Assembly: GCF_900299535.1 (NCBI RefSeq) | Contig: NZ_OMKE01000013.1 | Span: 1 to 64,000, forward strand | Length of the DNA: 64,000 nt | Direction: 5' to 3' | Source of the DNA: Aquimarina aquimarini | Lineage (GTDB): Bacteria; Bacteroidota; Bacteroidia; Flavobacteriales; Flavobacteriaceae | Part shown: positions 35,800-46,255 of the stretch, piece by piece | Position numbering within the stretch: position 1 is the first letter of the stretch | Layout of the letters: every line of letters begins with the position of its first letter | Translations under genes and position numbers: made by a program | Notes under the pieces: model-generated | Told to the model about the DNA's origin: nothing | What the model saw: only the letters and a program-made list of their open reading frames with translations | Databases searched by the model: none

Positions 35800-36224
35800 T
35801 GTGTTTTTTTAGAAACAAGAATAATTACAGAATTATAGTCAAAACTTTTGAGTTCAAATTTATATTCTTCCCAAAATGAGATAGTTGTTGTTTCTTCTTG
35901 TTTACCATTTACCCCATGTATAGCAACTCGTATTTCGCCACATTTATTACCTTTAGATAACTGCAAATCTGCCCTTGCTTTTGTTATCCCTTTATCTCTG
36001 TAATTGTTAAACTTAAATGTTTGTAAAAATATGCTTAAAGAATCTTTGAGCATGATCGATGAATCCAAATCAACTTTTACCAACCATTCATTTTGTCTTT
36101 TTCCTGTTTTTATATCACAATCTTGTTGTGCATATACAGGGAGGCTACAAAACAAGGCAAGGAGAAGCATAGGCATTACTGCATATGGCAAAGTTCTATT
36201 TAAAAACACATTTATTCTTTTCAT
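35796..36224 (-). CDS. Exported protein of unknown function
   Basis: 142 residues from the ATG at 36224 (MKRINVFLNR); a longer reading from 36263 adds 13 residues. The N terminus is a signal peptide (hydrophobic to about residue 29, ending VYAQQ). The mature part has two cysteines and alternating strands. No family recognised. It is 117 bases downstream of thiH on the same strand, the place where thiF often lies in related clusters, but it bears no resemblance to ThiF. Confidence 0.7.
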   Translation of the reverse strand: MKRINVFLNRTLPYAVMPMLLLALFCSLPVYAQQDCDIKTGKRQNEWLVKVDLDSSIMLKDSLSIFLQTFKFNNYRDKGITKARADLQLSKGNKCGEIRVAIHGVNGKQEETTTISFWEEYKFELKSFDYNSVIILVSKKTH

Positions 36225-36341
36225 TACGCTACTTAAAAAAACTCGACAGAATTTAAAAATCAATCAATTATACATCAACATACTTATGCCATTGATCTAT
36301 TTTTTCTTTTTCTGAGTTTTACATCTGTAAAGATATCATTA

Positions 36342-37454
36342 TTACTGCCAATTATAAGCCCAATCTTTCCAAACGACTTCTAATCCTCTGTTTTTAAGCA
36401 TTTGCACGACCTCTTCTGTAGTACGCTCATCAGAAATCTCAAACTGTTCTAGGGATTGTGGTGCCACTGCATATCCCCCTGGATTAGTTTTGGATTCTGC
36501 ACTTATCGAAGTAACCCCAAGATTCACAATATTTTCTCTAAATACTTCGCTTTCTCTTGTAGACATTGATAATTCTACATCTTCATCCAACAAACGAAAA
36601 GCACATATCAATTGTACCAAATCTGCATCTTTCATTTCTACTTTTGGCTCCAACCCTCCACTGTGGGGTCTAAGTCTAGGAAACGATATAGAGTATTTTG
36701 TTTTCCAATATTCTTTTTGCAAGTAATGTAGATGCAATGCTGTAAAAAAACTATCAGCTCTCCAATCTTCTAATCCGAATAAAGCGCCTAATCCGATTTT
36801 ATGAATTCCTGCTTTACCCAATCGATCTGGAGTCTCTAACCGATAATCAAAATTAGATTTTCTTCCTTTGGGGTGGTGTTTTTTATATTCTTCTTTATGA
36901 TACGTTTCCTGATATACTAATACTGCATAAAGGCCACTATCAATTAAGGTTTCATATTCTTGTTGTTGCAGGGGTTGTACTTCAATAGTAATATTTGCAA
37001 ATTCTGATTGAATTAATCGTATTGCATTATTTATATAATCTACTCCTACTGTTCTATTGGCTTCTCCTGTAACCAAAAGGATATGATCATATCCTTTTGA
37101 TTTTAAAAAACGTACTTCTTTTAAAATCTCTTGATCGGTTAATGTTCTTCTGGGGATTTTATTGGTCATACTAAAACCGCAATATGTACAAATATTCTGA
37201 CACTCATTACTCAAATACATAGGAGCATACATTTGAATCGTATTTCCAAATCTCTTTTTGGTAATATTACTGCTCATCTGTGCCATTTGCTCTAAATATG
37301 GCTTTGCAACTGGCGAAATTAGCGCTTTAAAATCCTCAAGATCTCTTTTGCTCTTGGATAGCGCATGAACAACATCATTTTCTGTTTTAGAATAAATACT
37401 AGATAGTACTTCATCCCAATCGTATTGCTCAAATATATTTTTAAAAGATTTCAT
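36342..37454 (-). CDS. thiH: 2-iminoacetate synthase ThiH (radical SAM)
   Basis: 370 residues. The radical-SAM CxxxCxxC is C85-QNI-C89-TY-C92, followed by GFSM. The C-terminal YAVAPQSLEQFEISDERTTEEV segment is typical of ThiH, which cleaves tyrosine to dehydroglycine for the thiazole ring. Dehydroglycine is used by ThiG, encoded 33 bases upstream. Last gene of the thi cluster. Confidence 0.97.
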   Translation of the reverse strand: MKSFKNIFEQYDWDEVLSSIYSKTENDVVHALSKSKRDLEDFKALISPVAKPYLEQMAQMSSNITKKRFGNTIQMYAPMYLSNECQNICTYCGFSMTNKIPRRTLTDQEILKEVRFLKSKGYDHILLVTGEANRTVGVDYINNAIRLIQSEFANITIEVQPLQQQEYETLIDSGLYAVLVYQETYHKEEYKKHHPKGRKSNFDYRLETPDRLGKAGIHKIGLGALFGLEDWRADSFFTALHLHYLQKEYWKTKYSISFPRLRPHSGGLEPKVEMKDADLVQLICAFRLLDEDVELSMSTRESEVFRENIVNLGVTSISAESKTNPGGYAVAPQSLEQFEISDERTTEEVVQMLKNRGLEVVWKDWAYNWQ

Positions 37455-37487
37455 TATGCTATTTTACCTATTAAGCTTCTACGCTAC

Positions 37488-38261
37488 CTATTTTTCTGAG
37501 AGAAAACTTGTAAGCGGACTGCTTGCTTCTGCATGTTGTTTTACTGGGGCTAATTTTGCATTATAAGCCATTCGACCTGCTTCTACAGCCATTTTAAAAG
37601 CTTGTGCCATCACTATAGGCTGTTGAGATACTGCAATAGCTGTATTTACCAATACTGCATCTGCCCCAATTTCCATAGCATGCGCTGCATGCGAAGGGCT
37701 CCCAATTCCTGCATCTACAATTACAGGAACATTACTTTGGTCTATTATAATCTCTAAAAACTCTAGTGTTTTTAATCCTTTATTACTTCCTATAGGTGCT
37801 CCCAATGGCATTACACATTGCACTCCTACTTCTTCTAATCGTTTGCACAAAACTGGGTCTGCATGGATATAAGGCATTACTACAAATCCTTTTTTCACTA
37901 ATTCTTCTGCCGCTTTTAGTGTCTCTATGGGATCGGGTAATAAATATTTTGGATCTGGATGAATTTCTAATTTTACCCAATTGGTCTCTAGTGCTTCTCT
38001 TGCCAATTGCGCAGCAAAAATTGCTTCTTTGGCATCACGTACTCCTGATGTATTTGGCAGCAAACTAATTCTAGAATGAGTCAAATGATTTAATATATCA
38101 TCTTTTTCATTATCTACATCAACTCGTTTTAATGCTACTGTAATCAATTCACTTTCTGATGCAAGCAATGCATCTCTCATTAATTGAGAGGAGCTAAATT
38201 TTCCTGTTCCTGTAAACAAACGTGACGAAAACTCTTTGTCTGCAATTTTTAGTTTATCCAT
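37488..38261 (-). CDS. thiG: Thiazole synthase ThiG
   Basis: 257 residues, (beta/alpha)8 fold. Lys97 in [10 protein letters not shown] is the expected Schiff-base lysine for deoxyxylulose phosphate; [13 protein letters not shown] and [30 protein letters not shown] are family landmarks. It condenses DXP, dehydroglycine and ThiS-thiocarboxylate. It starts one base after thiE ends, consistent with coupling. Confidence 0.97.
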   Translation of the reverse strand: MDKLKIADKEFSSRLFTGTGKFSSSQLMRDALLASESELITVALKRVDVDNEKDDILNHLTHSRISLLPNTSGVRDAKEAIFAAQLAREALETNWVKLEIHPDPKYLLPDPIETLKAAEELVKKGFVVMPYIHADPVLCKRLEEVGVQCVMPLGAPIGSNKGLKTLEFLEIIIDQSNVPVIVDAGIGSPSHAAHAMEIGADAVLVNTAIAVSQQPIVMAQAFKMAVEAGRMAYNAKLAPVKQHAEASSPLTSFLSEK

Positions 38262-38262
38262 T

Positions 38263-38910
38263 TTATTTAAAACTATTATTAACCAATTGTTGGGGGATAT
38301 TCTTTTTTATATTTTTAATCTTTTGTTCAAGATTTTCTTGACGAGTTAACATTCCTGAGACTGCAACTCCTGTAACCTTTGTTTTTATGAGATCAGGGAT
38401 ATCTGCCTCTGTAATCCCTCCTATTGCAACGACAGGTATTTCTATATTTTTACCATGCAATTCTTCTATAATATTTCTGTAACCTTCTAGCCCTAGTACT
38501 GGACTTAGATTCTTTTTAGTATTTGTATATTTATAGGGGCCTAAACCTATATAATCAACTCCTGCACGAATCTGTTGTATACAGTCTTCTATCGTATTAG
38601 CTGTACCCCCAATAATAAAATTATCTCCTAAGATTTTTCTAGCTTCTTCTGGTGATGTATCATTAAGTCCTAAATGCACTCCATCTGCCATAGCTACTTT
38701 GGCCACACTTATACTATCATTGACAACCATGATTGCTCCATATTGATCACAGATATCTCTACATCGCATTGCTGTTTTAAGATGTGTAATCCTTTCTTCA
38801 TTCTTGATACGTAACTGTATCCATTTGCCTCCATTTTTGCAAACTTCTTCTATATTATATAGATGCTCTTGAGGCGTTTCTCCTTGTGATATATACTGAA
38901 GCTCAATCAT
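38263..38910 (-). CDS. thiE: Thiamine-phosphate synthase
   Basis: 215 residues with canonical ThiE motifs: WIQLRIKN (about 31-38), [19 protein letters not shown], and [14 protein letters not shown]. It joins HMP diphosphate and thiazole phosphate to thiamine phosphate. This is the better conserved of the two ThiE/TenI-like proteins in the cluster and therefore the likely synthase. Confidence 0.95.
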   Translation of the reverse strand: MIELQYISQGETPQEHLYNIEEVCKNGGKWIQLRIKNEERITHLKTAMRCRDICDQYGAIMVVNDSISVAKVAMADGVHLGLNDTSPEEARKILGDNFIIGGTANTIEDCIQQIRAGVDYIGLGPYKYTNTKKNLSPVLGLEGYRNIIEELHGKNIEIPVVAIGGITEADIPDLIKTKVTGVAVSGMLTRQENLEQKIKNIKKNIPQQLVNNSFK

Positions 38911-38971
38911 TTATTTTATTATTTATAGAGTTGTAAATTACTTTTACCACCCTTTTTTATTTATTTACTTT

Positions 38972-39739
38972 CTAAACCCTATGATATCCTAACAAGCTAG
39001 TATTAGAACTCAATACTTTTTCGGTATATCTCTTTCCTCTGAAACATGATTGCAACAAAGAAAAACCTTGCGCCAGATACATTGCAATTGCTGATGACAG
39101 CACACAACCACTCCCATGTTTTTCAGCTATATTTTTTCCTTTAGGATTCAACACAAAATGTTTTCTATTTATAGTAAACAACTCATCTTTTCCTATATCC
39201 TTATCTCTATGCCCTCCTTTGAGAAACAGATTACACTTATCACTAATGTGTTTTACTGTTTCTTCAATCGTTTTATCTGTGTATAGCTTTTCTATTTCAT
39301 GATAATTAGGCGTCAACAAATAGATTTTTTTTGTTATTTCTTCAACTATTTTGTTAGCGTTATTATTCTCTGAACCTAAGGAATGAAACTCAAATTCTGA
39401 ACTTGATTTTAATACTGGATCCAAAACAATCCTAATATTTTTATTTTTTTCTAATAAAACATCTATAATTTCATTTAGCACCTTCCAGTTTTCAACAATT
39501 CCGATTTTGACCACATCAATCACAAAACGATCAAACAATATGTCTATTTGATTTTTGATTACTGCTATATCTACCCAATGACATTCTTTAAACTCTACAT
39601 CATTCTGAACTGTATTTGCGGTACAAACTGCCAACCCATATCCTTTGAGTGCTTCAAAAGTTTTGATATCTGCGGTAAGGCCTGCTCCATTTGATGGATC
39701 AAAACCTGCAATAGTAAGTATGTATGGACGTTTTATCAT
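38972..39739 (-). CDS. thiD: Hydroxymethylpyrimidine (phospho)kinase
   Basis: 255 residues of the ribokinase-like ThiD family. The N-terminal LTIAGFDPSNGAGLTADIKTFEAL is the substrate segment, and the C-terminal KHGSGCVLSSAIAMYLAQG holds the anion hole and catalytic residue. It phosphorylates HMP and HMP-phosphate. It is 61 bases from thiE and follows an exported protein gene. Confidence 0.95.
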   Translation of the reverse strand: MIKRPYILTIAGFDPSNGAGLTADIKTFEALKGYGLAVCTANTVQNDVEFKECHWVDIAVIKNQIDILFDRFVIDVVKIGIVENWKVLNEIIDVLLEKNKNIRIVLDPVLKSSSEFEFHSLGSENNNANKIVEEITKKIYLLTPNYHEIEKLYTDKTIEETVKHISDKCNLFLKGGHRDKDIGKDELFTINRKHFVLNPKGKNIAEKHGSGCVLSSAIAMYLAQGFSLLQSCFRGKRYTEKVLSSNTSLLGYHRV

Positions 39740-39774
39740 ACTATTATATCTACAGTTTTAAAATTGCTACATTC

Positions 39775-40281
39775 CTATTCAATTTTTTCATACCTTAATT
39801 TTATTTCCTTTGTTTCTGCATCAAATAAAACAATCTGAAACTTATAAAATATCCCTTTATACGTTTTGACAATAAACAACACTCCAGTTTTAATACTCTC
39901 TCTTCTTAATCGTGAACTAACGACATCCAACTTTTCAACCTCTTCTAAAGTAATTTCTAGACTATTTGATTCATGCACTATTAATCTTGGATTTACATCA
40001 GGTCCATCCGTACTAATTGAAGCAAATTCAGGATCACTCGGTTCTATAAAAAAGCCATTCTTTACTTTGATACTTTTAAAAACTTCTTCTTCTGTTGCTC
40101 CTGCATTTAACTTTATTAACTTATGGGTATCTATATCAAGTATTACTGCGGGATAGGATCCAAAGCTATCTTTATTGATTGTCAACTCATGGACAACTGT
40201 AGAATCTTTCTCAACCTTTTTATCTTGGGCGTGAACAAAATTTATTGACATTACCGCTACTACTATCATTAATATTCTCAT
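39775..40281 (-). CDS. Exported protein embedded in the thi cluster
   Basis: 168 residues with a signal peptide (about 1-18, ending VHAQD). The mature part is beta-rich and acidic with no cysteines and no family I recognise. It lies 35 bases upstream of thiD and 5 bases downstream of the TenI-like gene, so it is almost certainly co-transcribed with the thiamine genes, although an exported protein has no known place in this pathway. Confidence 0.75.
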   Translation of the reverse strand: MRILMIVVAVMSINFVHAQDKKVEKDSTVVHELTINKDSFGSYPAVILDIDTHKLIKLNAGATEEEVFKSIKVKNGFFIEPSDPEFASISTDGPDVNPRLIVHESNSLEITLEEVEKLDVVSSRLRRESIKTGVLFIVKTYKGIFYKFQIVLFDAETKEIKLRYEKIE

Positions 40282-40286
40282 AGATA

Positions 40287-40877
40287 TTAATTTAATTTTT
40301 CTTTTATTTCTACAAAACTACGTATTGGGTTTTCAGAATTCCATACACCACCCAGAACGCCTACACCTGAATATCCCAAATCAAATGTTGCTTGTAATGT
40401 ATCTTTATTAATTCCCCCCATTCCTACTACAAACTTGTTCATATCTGTAACATCAAACCCTTTTCCTTTATATCCAGCTTTAGAGATTGAGCTAAATACG
40501 GGACTAAGCAAAACGTATTCAAAATCAACTTGACAATTTTCAATATCTTCTTTGGTATGAAAAGAACTACTTATTCTCGCCCCTTTACTTTGATAATCAA
40601 GGATATATCCTTGAAGGTTATCTCCTAAATCCAGTCGTGGTTGTTCTTGAATATGAATTCCTCTCAAATTAAACTCGTGATACAACTCATGGTATTGATG
40701 TAGCATTATTCGATTATAATATTTAGCTTCTACCTTATGGAGTAATGTTCTATAACCTTCTATATCCAAGGTAGGTTTACGCAAGTGTATTATTTCTAAT
40801 CCATTCTTGAATAACTCATTGATATAATTAGCTTCTTTCTCTATTTCTCTTTCTGAAGTAAGTACAATTAGCATCAT
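40287..40877 (-). CDS. TenI/ThiE-like protein
   Basis: 196 residues of the ThiE/TenI fold: IIHLRKPTLDIEGYRTLL near the N terminus, IHIQEQPR, and a final GGINKDTLQATFDLGYSGVGVLGG. The pyrophosphate-binding and GPxxxTxTK motifs of true synthases are altered (LLSPVFSSISK). A thiazole tautomerase (TenI) role is therefore more likely than a second synthase. It follows thiC after a 360-base gap with repeats. Confidence 0.85.
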   Translation of the reverse strand: MMLIVLTSEREIEKEANYINELFKNGLEIIHLRKPTLDIEGYRTLLHKVEAKYYNRIMLHQYHELYHEFNLRGIHIQEQPRLDLGDNLQGYILDYQSKGARISSSFHTKEDIENCQVDFEYVLLSPVFSSISKAGYKGKGFDVTDMNKFVVGMGGINKDTLQATFDLGYSGVGVLGGVWNSENPIRSFVEIKEKLN

Positions 40878-40890
40878 TTTTGATTTAGAA

Positions 40891-40995
40891 AATTAAATAA
40901 ACTGGCCTCGAAATAAGCCCACAAAATATTCGTTTAAAACGAAGCTTTAATTTTGAAGCAAGCTTCGGAGCATTAAAACCTCGCTTAGTGAGTAA
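40891..40995 (-). repeat. Dispersed palindromic element, copy 2
   Basis: Inverted copy of the element at 16701-16806, about 75-80% identical by eye. The two share ttactcacta, the gaagcttgc core, aaattaaag, tgggctta and cgagg in the same order. This copy has an internal palindrome gcttcgttttaaacgaa on the minus strand. Confidence 0.82.
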
Positions 40996-41029
40996 AGAGG
41001 AAGTTTTGAATTTTTTTTCAAAACATCTA

Positions 41030-41199
41030 TATAGAACTCATTTAAGATTTTTGGATTTAAGCGAAAATTAGAAGTTTTTAGTTCTCTTGAAGTCCTTTTT
41101 GAGTTGCATAGCATCGCTACGGAAGAAAAAAAAAGACGAAAATAGCGCTGAAAACAGCAGTTTTTTAGCAAATTAAAAAACCTTAAATAAGTTCATAGT
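41030..41199 (+). mobile_element. MITE-like element with imperfect terminal inverted repeats
   Basis: About 170 bases. The left end tatagaactcatttaagatttttgg and the reverse complement of the right end ctatgaacttatttaaggttttt match at about 20 of 25 positions. An internal gcatagc...gctacgg word recalls gcatagc...gctatgg in the element at 56637. No transposase is encoded, so movement would require help in trans. Confidence 0.65.
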
Positions 41200-41237
41200 A
41201 TATTTCACAATTTCACTCTTCTATACATATAGTTTAC

Positions 41238-43121
<1,884 letters not shown>

Positions 43122-43283
43122 TTAGTAACTATCTGGCATCTGCCATTTTTTTATTACAAATTTGCTTTATGCATTAAACGATTTATTACAGCTCAAACTG
43201 TTTCAAAACACAGTAACAATGTTATGCTGTATCAAATTTTAAACTTCATAACAAGTTCTAATGCAAAGCATACAAACTAATCT

Positions 43284-43484
43284 TTATCCTCCTTGAGTAG
43301 CTTTTATAATGGTTACCTGATCTTCTTGTTGCAAATGGGTCTTGCCCCAATTTTCTTTTGCAATGATCTCATTATTAATTGCTACTGCTATCCCCTTGGT
43401 CACAATATGTAATTGTTCTAATACGGTAGATATCGAGCTATTTTCTGAAATAGATTGTTGTTTGTTATTAATGTTTATGGTCAT
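43284..43484 (-). CDS. thiS: Sulfur carrier protein ThiS
   Basis: 66 residues from the ATG at 43484 (MTININNKQQ). The ubiquitin-like carrier ends with the required Gly-Gly (KATQGG), which must be adenylated and thiocarboxylated. First gene after the TPP riboswitch, 186 bases before thiC. Confidence 0.93.
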   Translation of the reverse strand: MTININNKQQSISENSSISTVLEQLHIVTKGIAVAINNEIIAKENWGKTHLQQEDQVTIIKATQGG

Positions 43485-43583
43485 TTTAAAAAAAATTAAT
43501 TCCATAAACTTTAGGCAGTATTTACCTATTTTGAAGAAGAAAATTCACATAAATAGACATCGTATCTATATATGTGAAATTAA

Positions 43584-43663
43584 CTTTTCCCTTCGCCGGT
43601 ACTAACCGTGTCAGGTTCAAAGGGTTTTTCTCAGAACTTGCATCGCAAATCCACCCCTAAAGC
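43584..43663 (-). ncRNA. TPP riboswitch upstream of thiS-thiC
   Basis: On the minus strand the THI-box consensus is complete: ggggtgg, ctgaga, acccttt with gaacctga, then gttagtaccggcgaaggga. It lies about 100 bases upstream of thiS. Thiamine pyrophosphate binding would be expected to lower expression of the cluster. Confidence 0.97.
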
Positions 43664-43671
43664 TTATGTTG

Positions 43672-43679
43672 TAAAAGTA
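43672..43679 (-). promoter_or_regulatory. -7-like element before the thi riboswitch
   Basis: TACTTTTA on the minus strand, 14 bases before the riboswitch ggggtg. The second TPP riboswitch has TACTTTTG at the matching distance, which supports both calls. Confidence 0.5.
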
Positions 43680-43682
43680 ATG

Positions 43683-43718
43683 AAACTCAAGCTTAAAATT
43701 ACTTTTAAGCTTGAGTTT
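43683..43718 (-). terminator. Terminator after the TonB-dependent receptor
   Basis: A perfect 16-bp stem (43683-43698 with 43703-43718) with a 4-base loop, 3 bases after the receptor stop. Confidence 0.8.
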
Positions 43719-43721
43719 TTA

Positions 43722-45905
43722 TTAAAATTTTAATGTTGCTCCCAGCAAAAAGTTAATTCCTGCTTGTGGATAAAACCCTGCACCTTCATTAGTTGTCACT
43801 GCTCCAGTATCTTCATCTCGATCATCATAGGTGTAAAAATACCCATTGGATTCATAGGTTGCATCAAAGATATTATTTACCAATCCTGTTAATACTATTG
43901 ACTTGAATACTGGGATGTTTTTGATTTCATAAACAATGTTCAAGTCATTTACAAAGAATCCATCTAGCTTAGAGTTTTCACTATCTATATTACCCATATA
44001 TTGTTCTCCAACATACTTAGAGAGAAACCCTAATTGAAGGTTTTTTAAAGGACTATAAACAATCATATTACCTGCTACAATATTTGGAGAGTAAGATAAG
44101 TTTGTATCTCCAAGGTTGATTAAACTTCCATTCCTTGAAGTAACAAAATCTCTATTCTTATTGGTACTTAATGCAATATTAGGTTTGATGGTAAATTTAT
44201 CAGAAAGAATAATGTTTGCATCAATTTCGATTCCTAAACGATAGCTCTCACCACTTGTTTCTCTAATTGGATTTCCTACATCGTCTAAGGCTCCTGTAAG
44301 CACTAATTGATCTCTATACCACATGTAGTACACATTGGTATTAACTTCTATTTTATTTTTTACCAATCGCCATCCTAATTCTATATCATTCAATCTTTCT
44401 TCAGTATCTATTCCTTTTTCAAAATCACTTCTTCTGGGCTCTCTATTTGCTCTAGCATATGATACATACATATGATTTGAGTCATTAAATTGATATGTTG
44501 CTCCTAATTTAGGGTTAAAAAATTCATAACTCTTATCAACTTCCAGAGGAATACGATCAGAAGTTTGCCCTGTTGACTCATAACTTACAAAACGTCCTTG
44601 AAGATCTAAAAAGGCACTCCATTTTTCATTAACCCTATAGGTTGTTTTACCAAAAAAGGTAATTTCATCTTTCTTTCCATTTCCAAAGTAATATTGATCT
44701 CTTAATTCAGAGCCCCCAGCATTTTGAGCCCATATTACTTCTCCAAAATGATCTCCATCATAGAGGCTATAAAACCCTCCAAAATCTATATCTACTTGAT
44801 CATTTTTATAATTGGCAGATGCATTAATTACATAATAATCATTATCTAACCATTTACGACGTACCAAATCTGTTGTATTAATCGTATCTACACTACTTAC
44901 AACAGGAGTAAAATCATAGTCTGCAAAATTCTGATCTTCTTTATATTGTTCAAAAAAACCTCTTCCATAGGTATAGTTCAAACTTAGATTTGTAGACCAG
45001 TTTTTATTATATTTCTGATTCCAATGTAATTGATAATGATCTTGTTTATAATCATCTACTTCATTGTCATAAAAACGTGTTTCTCCGTTTTCATCTGTAT
45101 ATTCTCCTACAGGGTTAAATGTTCTATTTTCTTTTAATGTTTTTTCACCTATTCCGTCCCATGCTTGGTATGTCACTTCATGGCCTCCAAAAGTAATTGC
45201 TTTGACCAGTGTGTTATTATCTACATAAGCTCCCTGCAAAAAATACGATTTTAAATCAGAAGAAGCACGGTCTATATACCCATCAGAAGCAATAGCTGAT
45301 AAACGCCCTGCAATTTCTATATTGTTATTGATTAACCCTGTACTAAATTTTACATTATGCCTTCTTGTTGCAAATGATCCAAACGAATTTGATATTTCTG
45401 CATTGGCAATTTCTGAAACTGCATCTGTAAGGATATTTACACTTGCTCCAAATGCTCCTGATCCATTGGTAGACGTTCCAACGCCTCGTTGTAATTGAAG
45501 ACTTTCTATAGAAGAGGCAAAATCTTGTAAATTCACCCAAAAAGTACCTTGACTCTCTGCATCATTATACGGAATACCGTTTAAAGTTATATTGACTCTT
45601 GATGCGTCACTCCCTCTAACTCGTATAGAGGTGTATCCTATCCCTGCTCCTGCATCTGAAGTGGATACTACAGAGGGGAGATAATTTAATAAAAATGGAA
45701 CATCTTGACCAAGATTACGCGTTGCAAGTTCTTCTTTTGATACATTAGAATGAGTAACAGGTGAATCTGCTTCTACGCGTACTGATTTTACTAAAACCTC
45801 ATCTAATTTTTCAATTTCAGATTGAATTGAATCTATTTGTTTTTCCTGAGCTACTAGATTTACACTCAATAAGAAAACTGTAAGATAAAATAATATATTT
45901 TTCAT
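43722..45905 (-). CDS. TonB-dependent receptor, probable thiamine transporter
   Basis: 727 residues. A signal peptide (about 1-19) is followed by a TonB-box-like LDEVLVKSVR, a plug domain (GYTSIRVRGSDASRVNITLNGIPYNDAES, QRGVGTSTNGSGAFGASVNI) and a beta barrel ending GINFLLGATLKF with terminal Phe. A TPP riboswitch in its leader marks it as the outer-membrane thiamine or precursor importer, the pattern seen for Bacteroidota OMthi-type receptors. It is immediately downstream of the thi cluster but on its own transcript. Confidence 0.92.
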   Translation of the reverse strand: MKNILFYLTVFLLSVNLVAQEKQIDSIQSEIEKLDEVLVKSVRVEADSPVTHSNVSKEELATRNLGQDVPFLLNYLPSVVSTSDAGAGIGYTSIRVRGSDASRVNITLNGIPYNDAESQGTFWVNLQDFASSIESLQLQRGVGTSTNGSGAFGASVNILTDAVSEIANAEISNSFGSFATRRHNVKFSTGLINNNIEIAGRLSAIASDGYIDRASSDLKSYFLQGAYVDNNTLVKAITFGGHEVTYQAWDGIGEKTLKENRTFNPVGEYTDENGETRFYDNEVDDYKQDHYQLHWNQKYNKNWSTNLSLNYTYGRGFFEQYKEDQNFADYDFTPVVSSVDTINTTDLVRRKWLDNDYYVINASANYKNDQVDIDFGGFYSLYDGDHFGEVIWAQNAGGSELRDQYYFGNGKKDEITFFGKTTYRVNEKWSAFLDLQGRFVSYESTGQTSDRIPLEVDKSYEFFNPKLGATYQFNDSNHMYVSYARANREPRRSDFEKGIDTEERLNDIELGWRLVKNKIEVNTNVYYMWYRDQLVLTGALDDVGNPIRETSGESYRLGIEIDANIILSDKFTIKPNIALSTNKNRDFVTSRNGSLINLGDTNLSYSPNIVAGNMIVYSPLKNLQLGFLSKYVGEQYMGNIDSENSKLDGFFVNDLNIVYEIKNIPVFKSIVLTGLVNNIFDATYESNGYFYTYDDRDEDTGAVTTNEGAGFYPQAGINFLLGATLKF

Positions 45906-46027
45906 TCGTAAATATGCTATACGAATAAAAGGGGTTATTATTCAGTTTTAAAAATAGTTGTTTTAAAATGTTCTTTAAAAAAACACTTTCCAATTTTATA
46001 TTGCTTACCAATTATAAAATCATGGTC

Positions 46028-46160
46028 TAGCACTCCCTTGGCAGCATTATCTGCCCAGGTTCATTGGGTATGATCTCAGCCATTCATTGTCAAAAGTAAA
46101 AAGTTGATACATATGTAATATCCCCTGTCTTACCTCAAAACTAAGAAAAGCACCCCTTTG
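46028..46160 (-). ncRNA. TPP riboswitch upstream of the TonB-dependent receptor
   Basis: The minus strand shows aggggtgc, then after an extended arm ggctgagatcatacccaatgaacctgggcagataatgctgccaagggagtgc, matching the THI-box core. The stretch between ggggtgc and ctgaga is about 60 bases, so this copy has a long P3 arm. It precedes the receptor gene by about 120 bases. Confidence 0.93.
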
Positions 46161-46171
46161 AGATTTCTGCG

Positions 46172-46179
46172 CAAAAGTA
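46172..46179 (-). promoter_or_regulatory. -7 element before the receptor riboswitch (TACTTTTG)
   Basis: An exact TAnnTTTG match on the minus strand, 15 bases before the riboswitch ggggtg. No clear -33 element. Confidence 0.6.
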
Positions 46180-46255
46180 ATATGTTTTATTGATTTATTG
46201 TAACTTTATTTATTGTAAAACAATGCTTCTAGTTTTTTGAAGTTATAAAGGGGTC

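Larger units (their letters stand above)
40878..41237. other. Repeat-filled gap inside the thi cluster
   Basis: This 360-base interval between thiC and the TenI-like gene is mostly two repeats: the palindromic element (40891-40995) and a TIR element (41030-41199). A 74-residue ORF across it is a by-product of the repeats. No promoter is obvious. Confidence 0.75.
45906..46255. other. 350-base divergent region: riboswitch leader and kinase upstream region
   Basis: Holds the second TPP riboswitch and its promoter element on the minus strand. The remaining about 75 bases before the hybrid kinase start show no clear promoter. Confidence 0.7.

Noticed and set aside
40947..41171. 74-residue ORF between thiC and the TenI-like gene
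   Set aside because: It runs across two repeat elements and its composition follows the repeats, not a protein.
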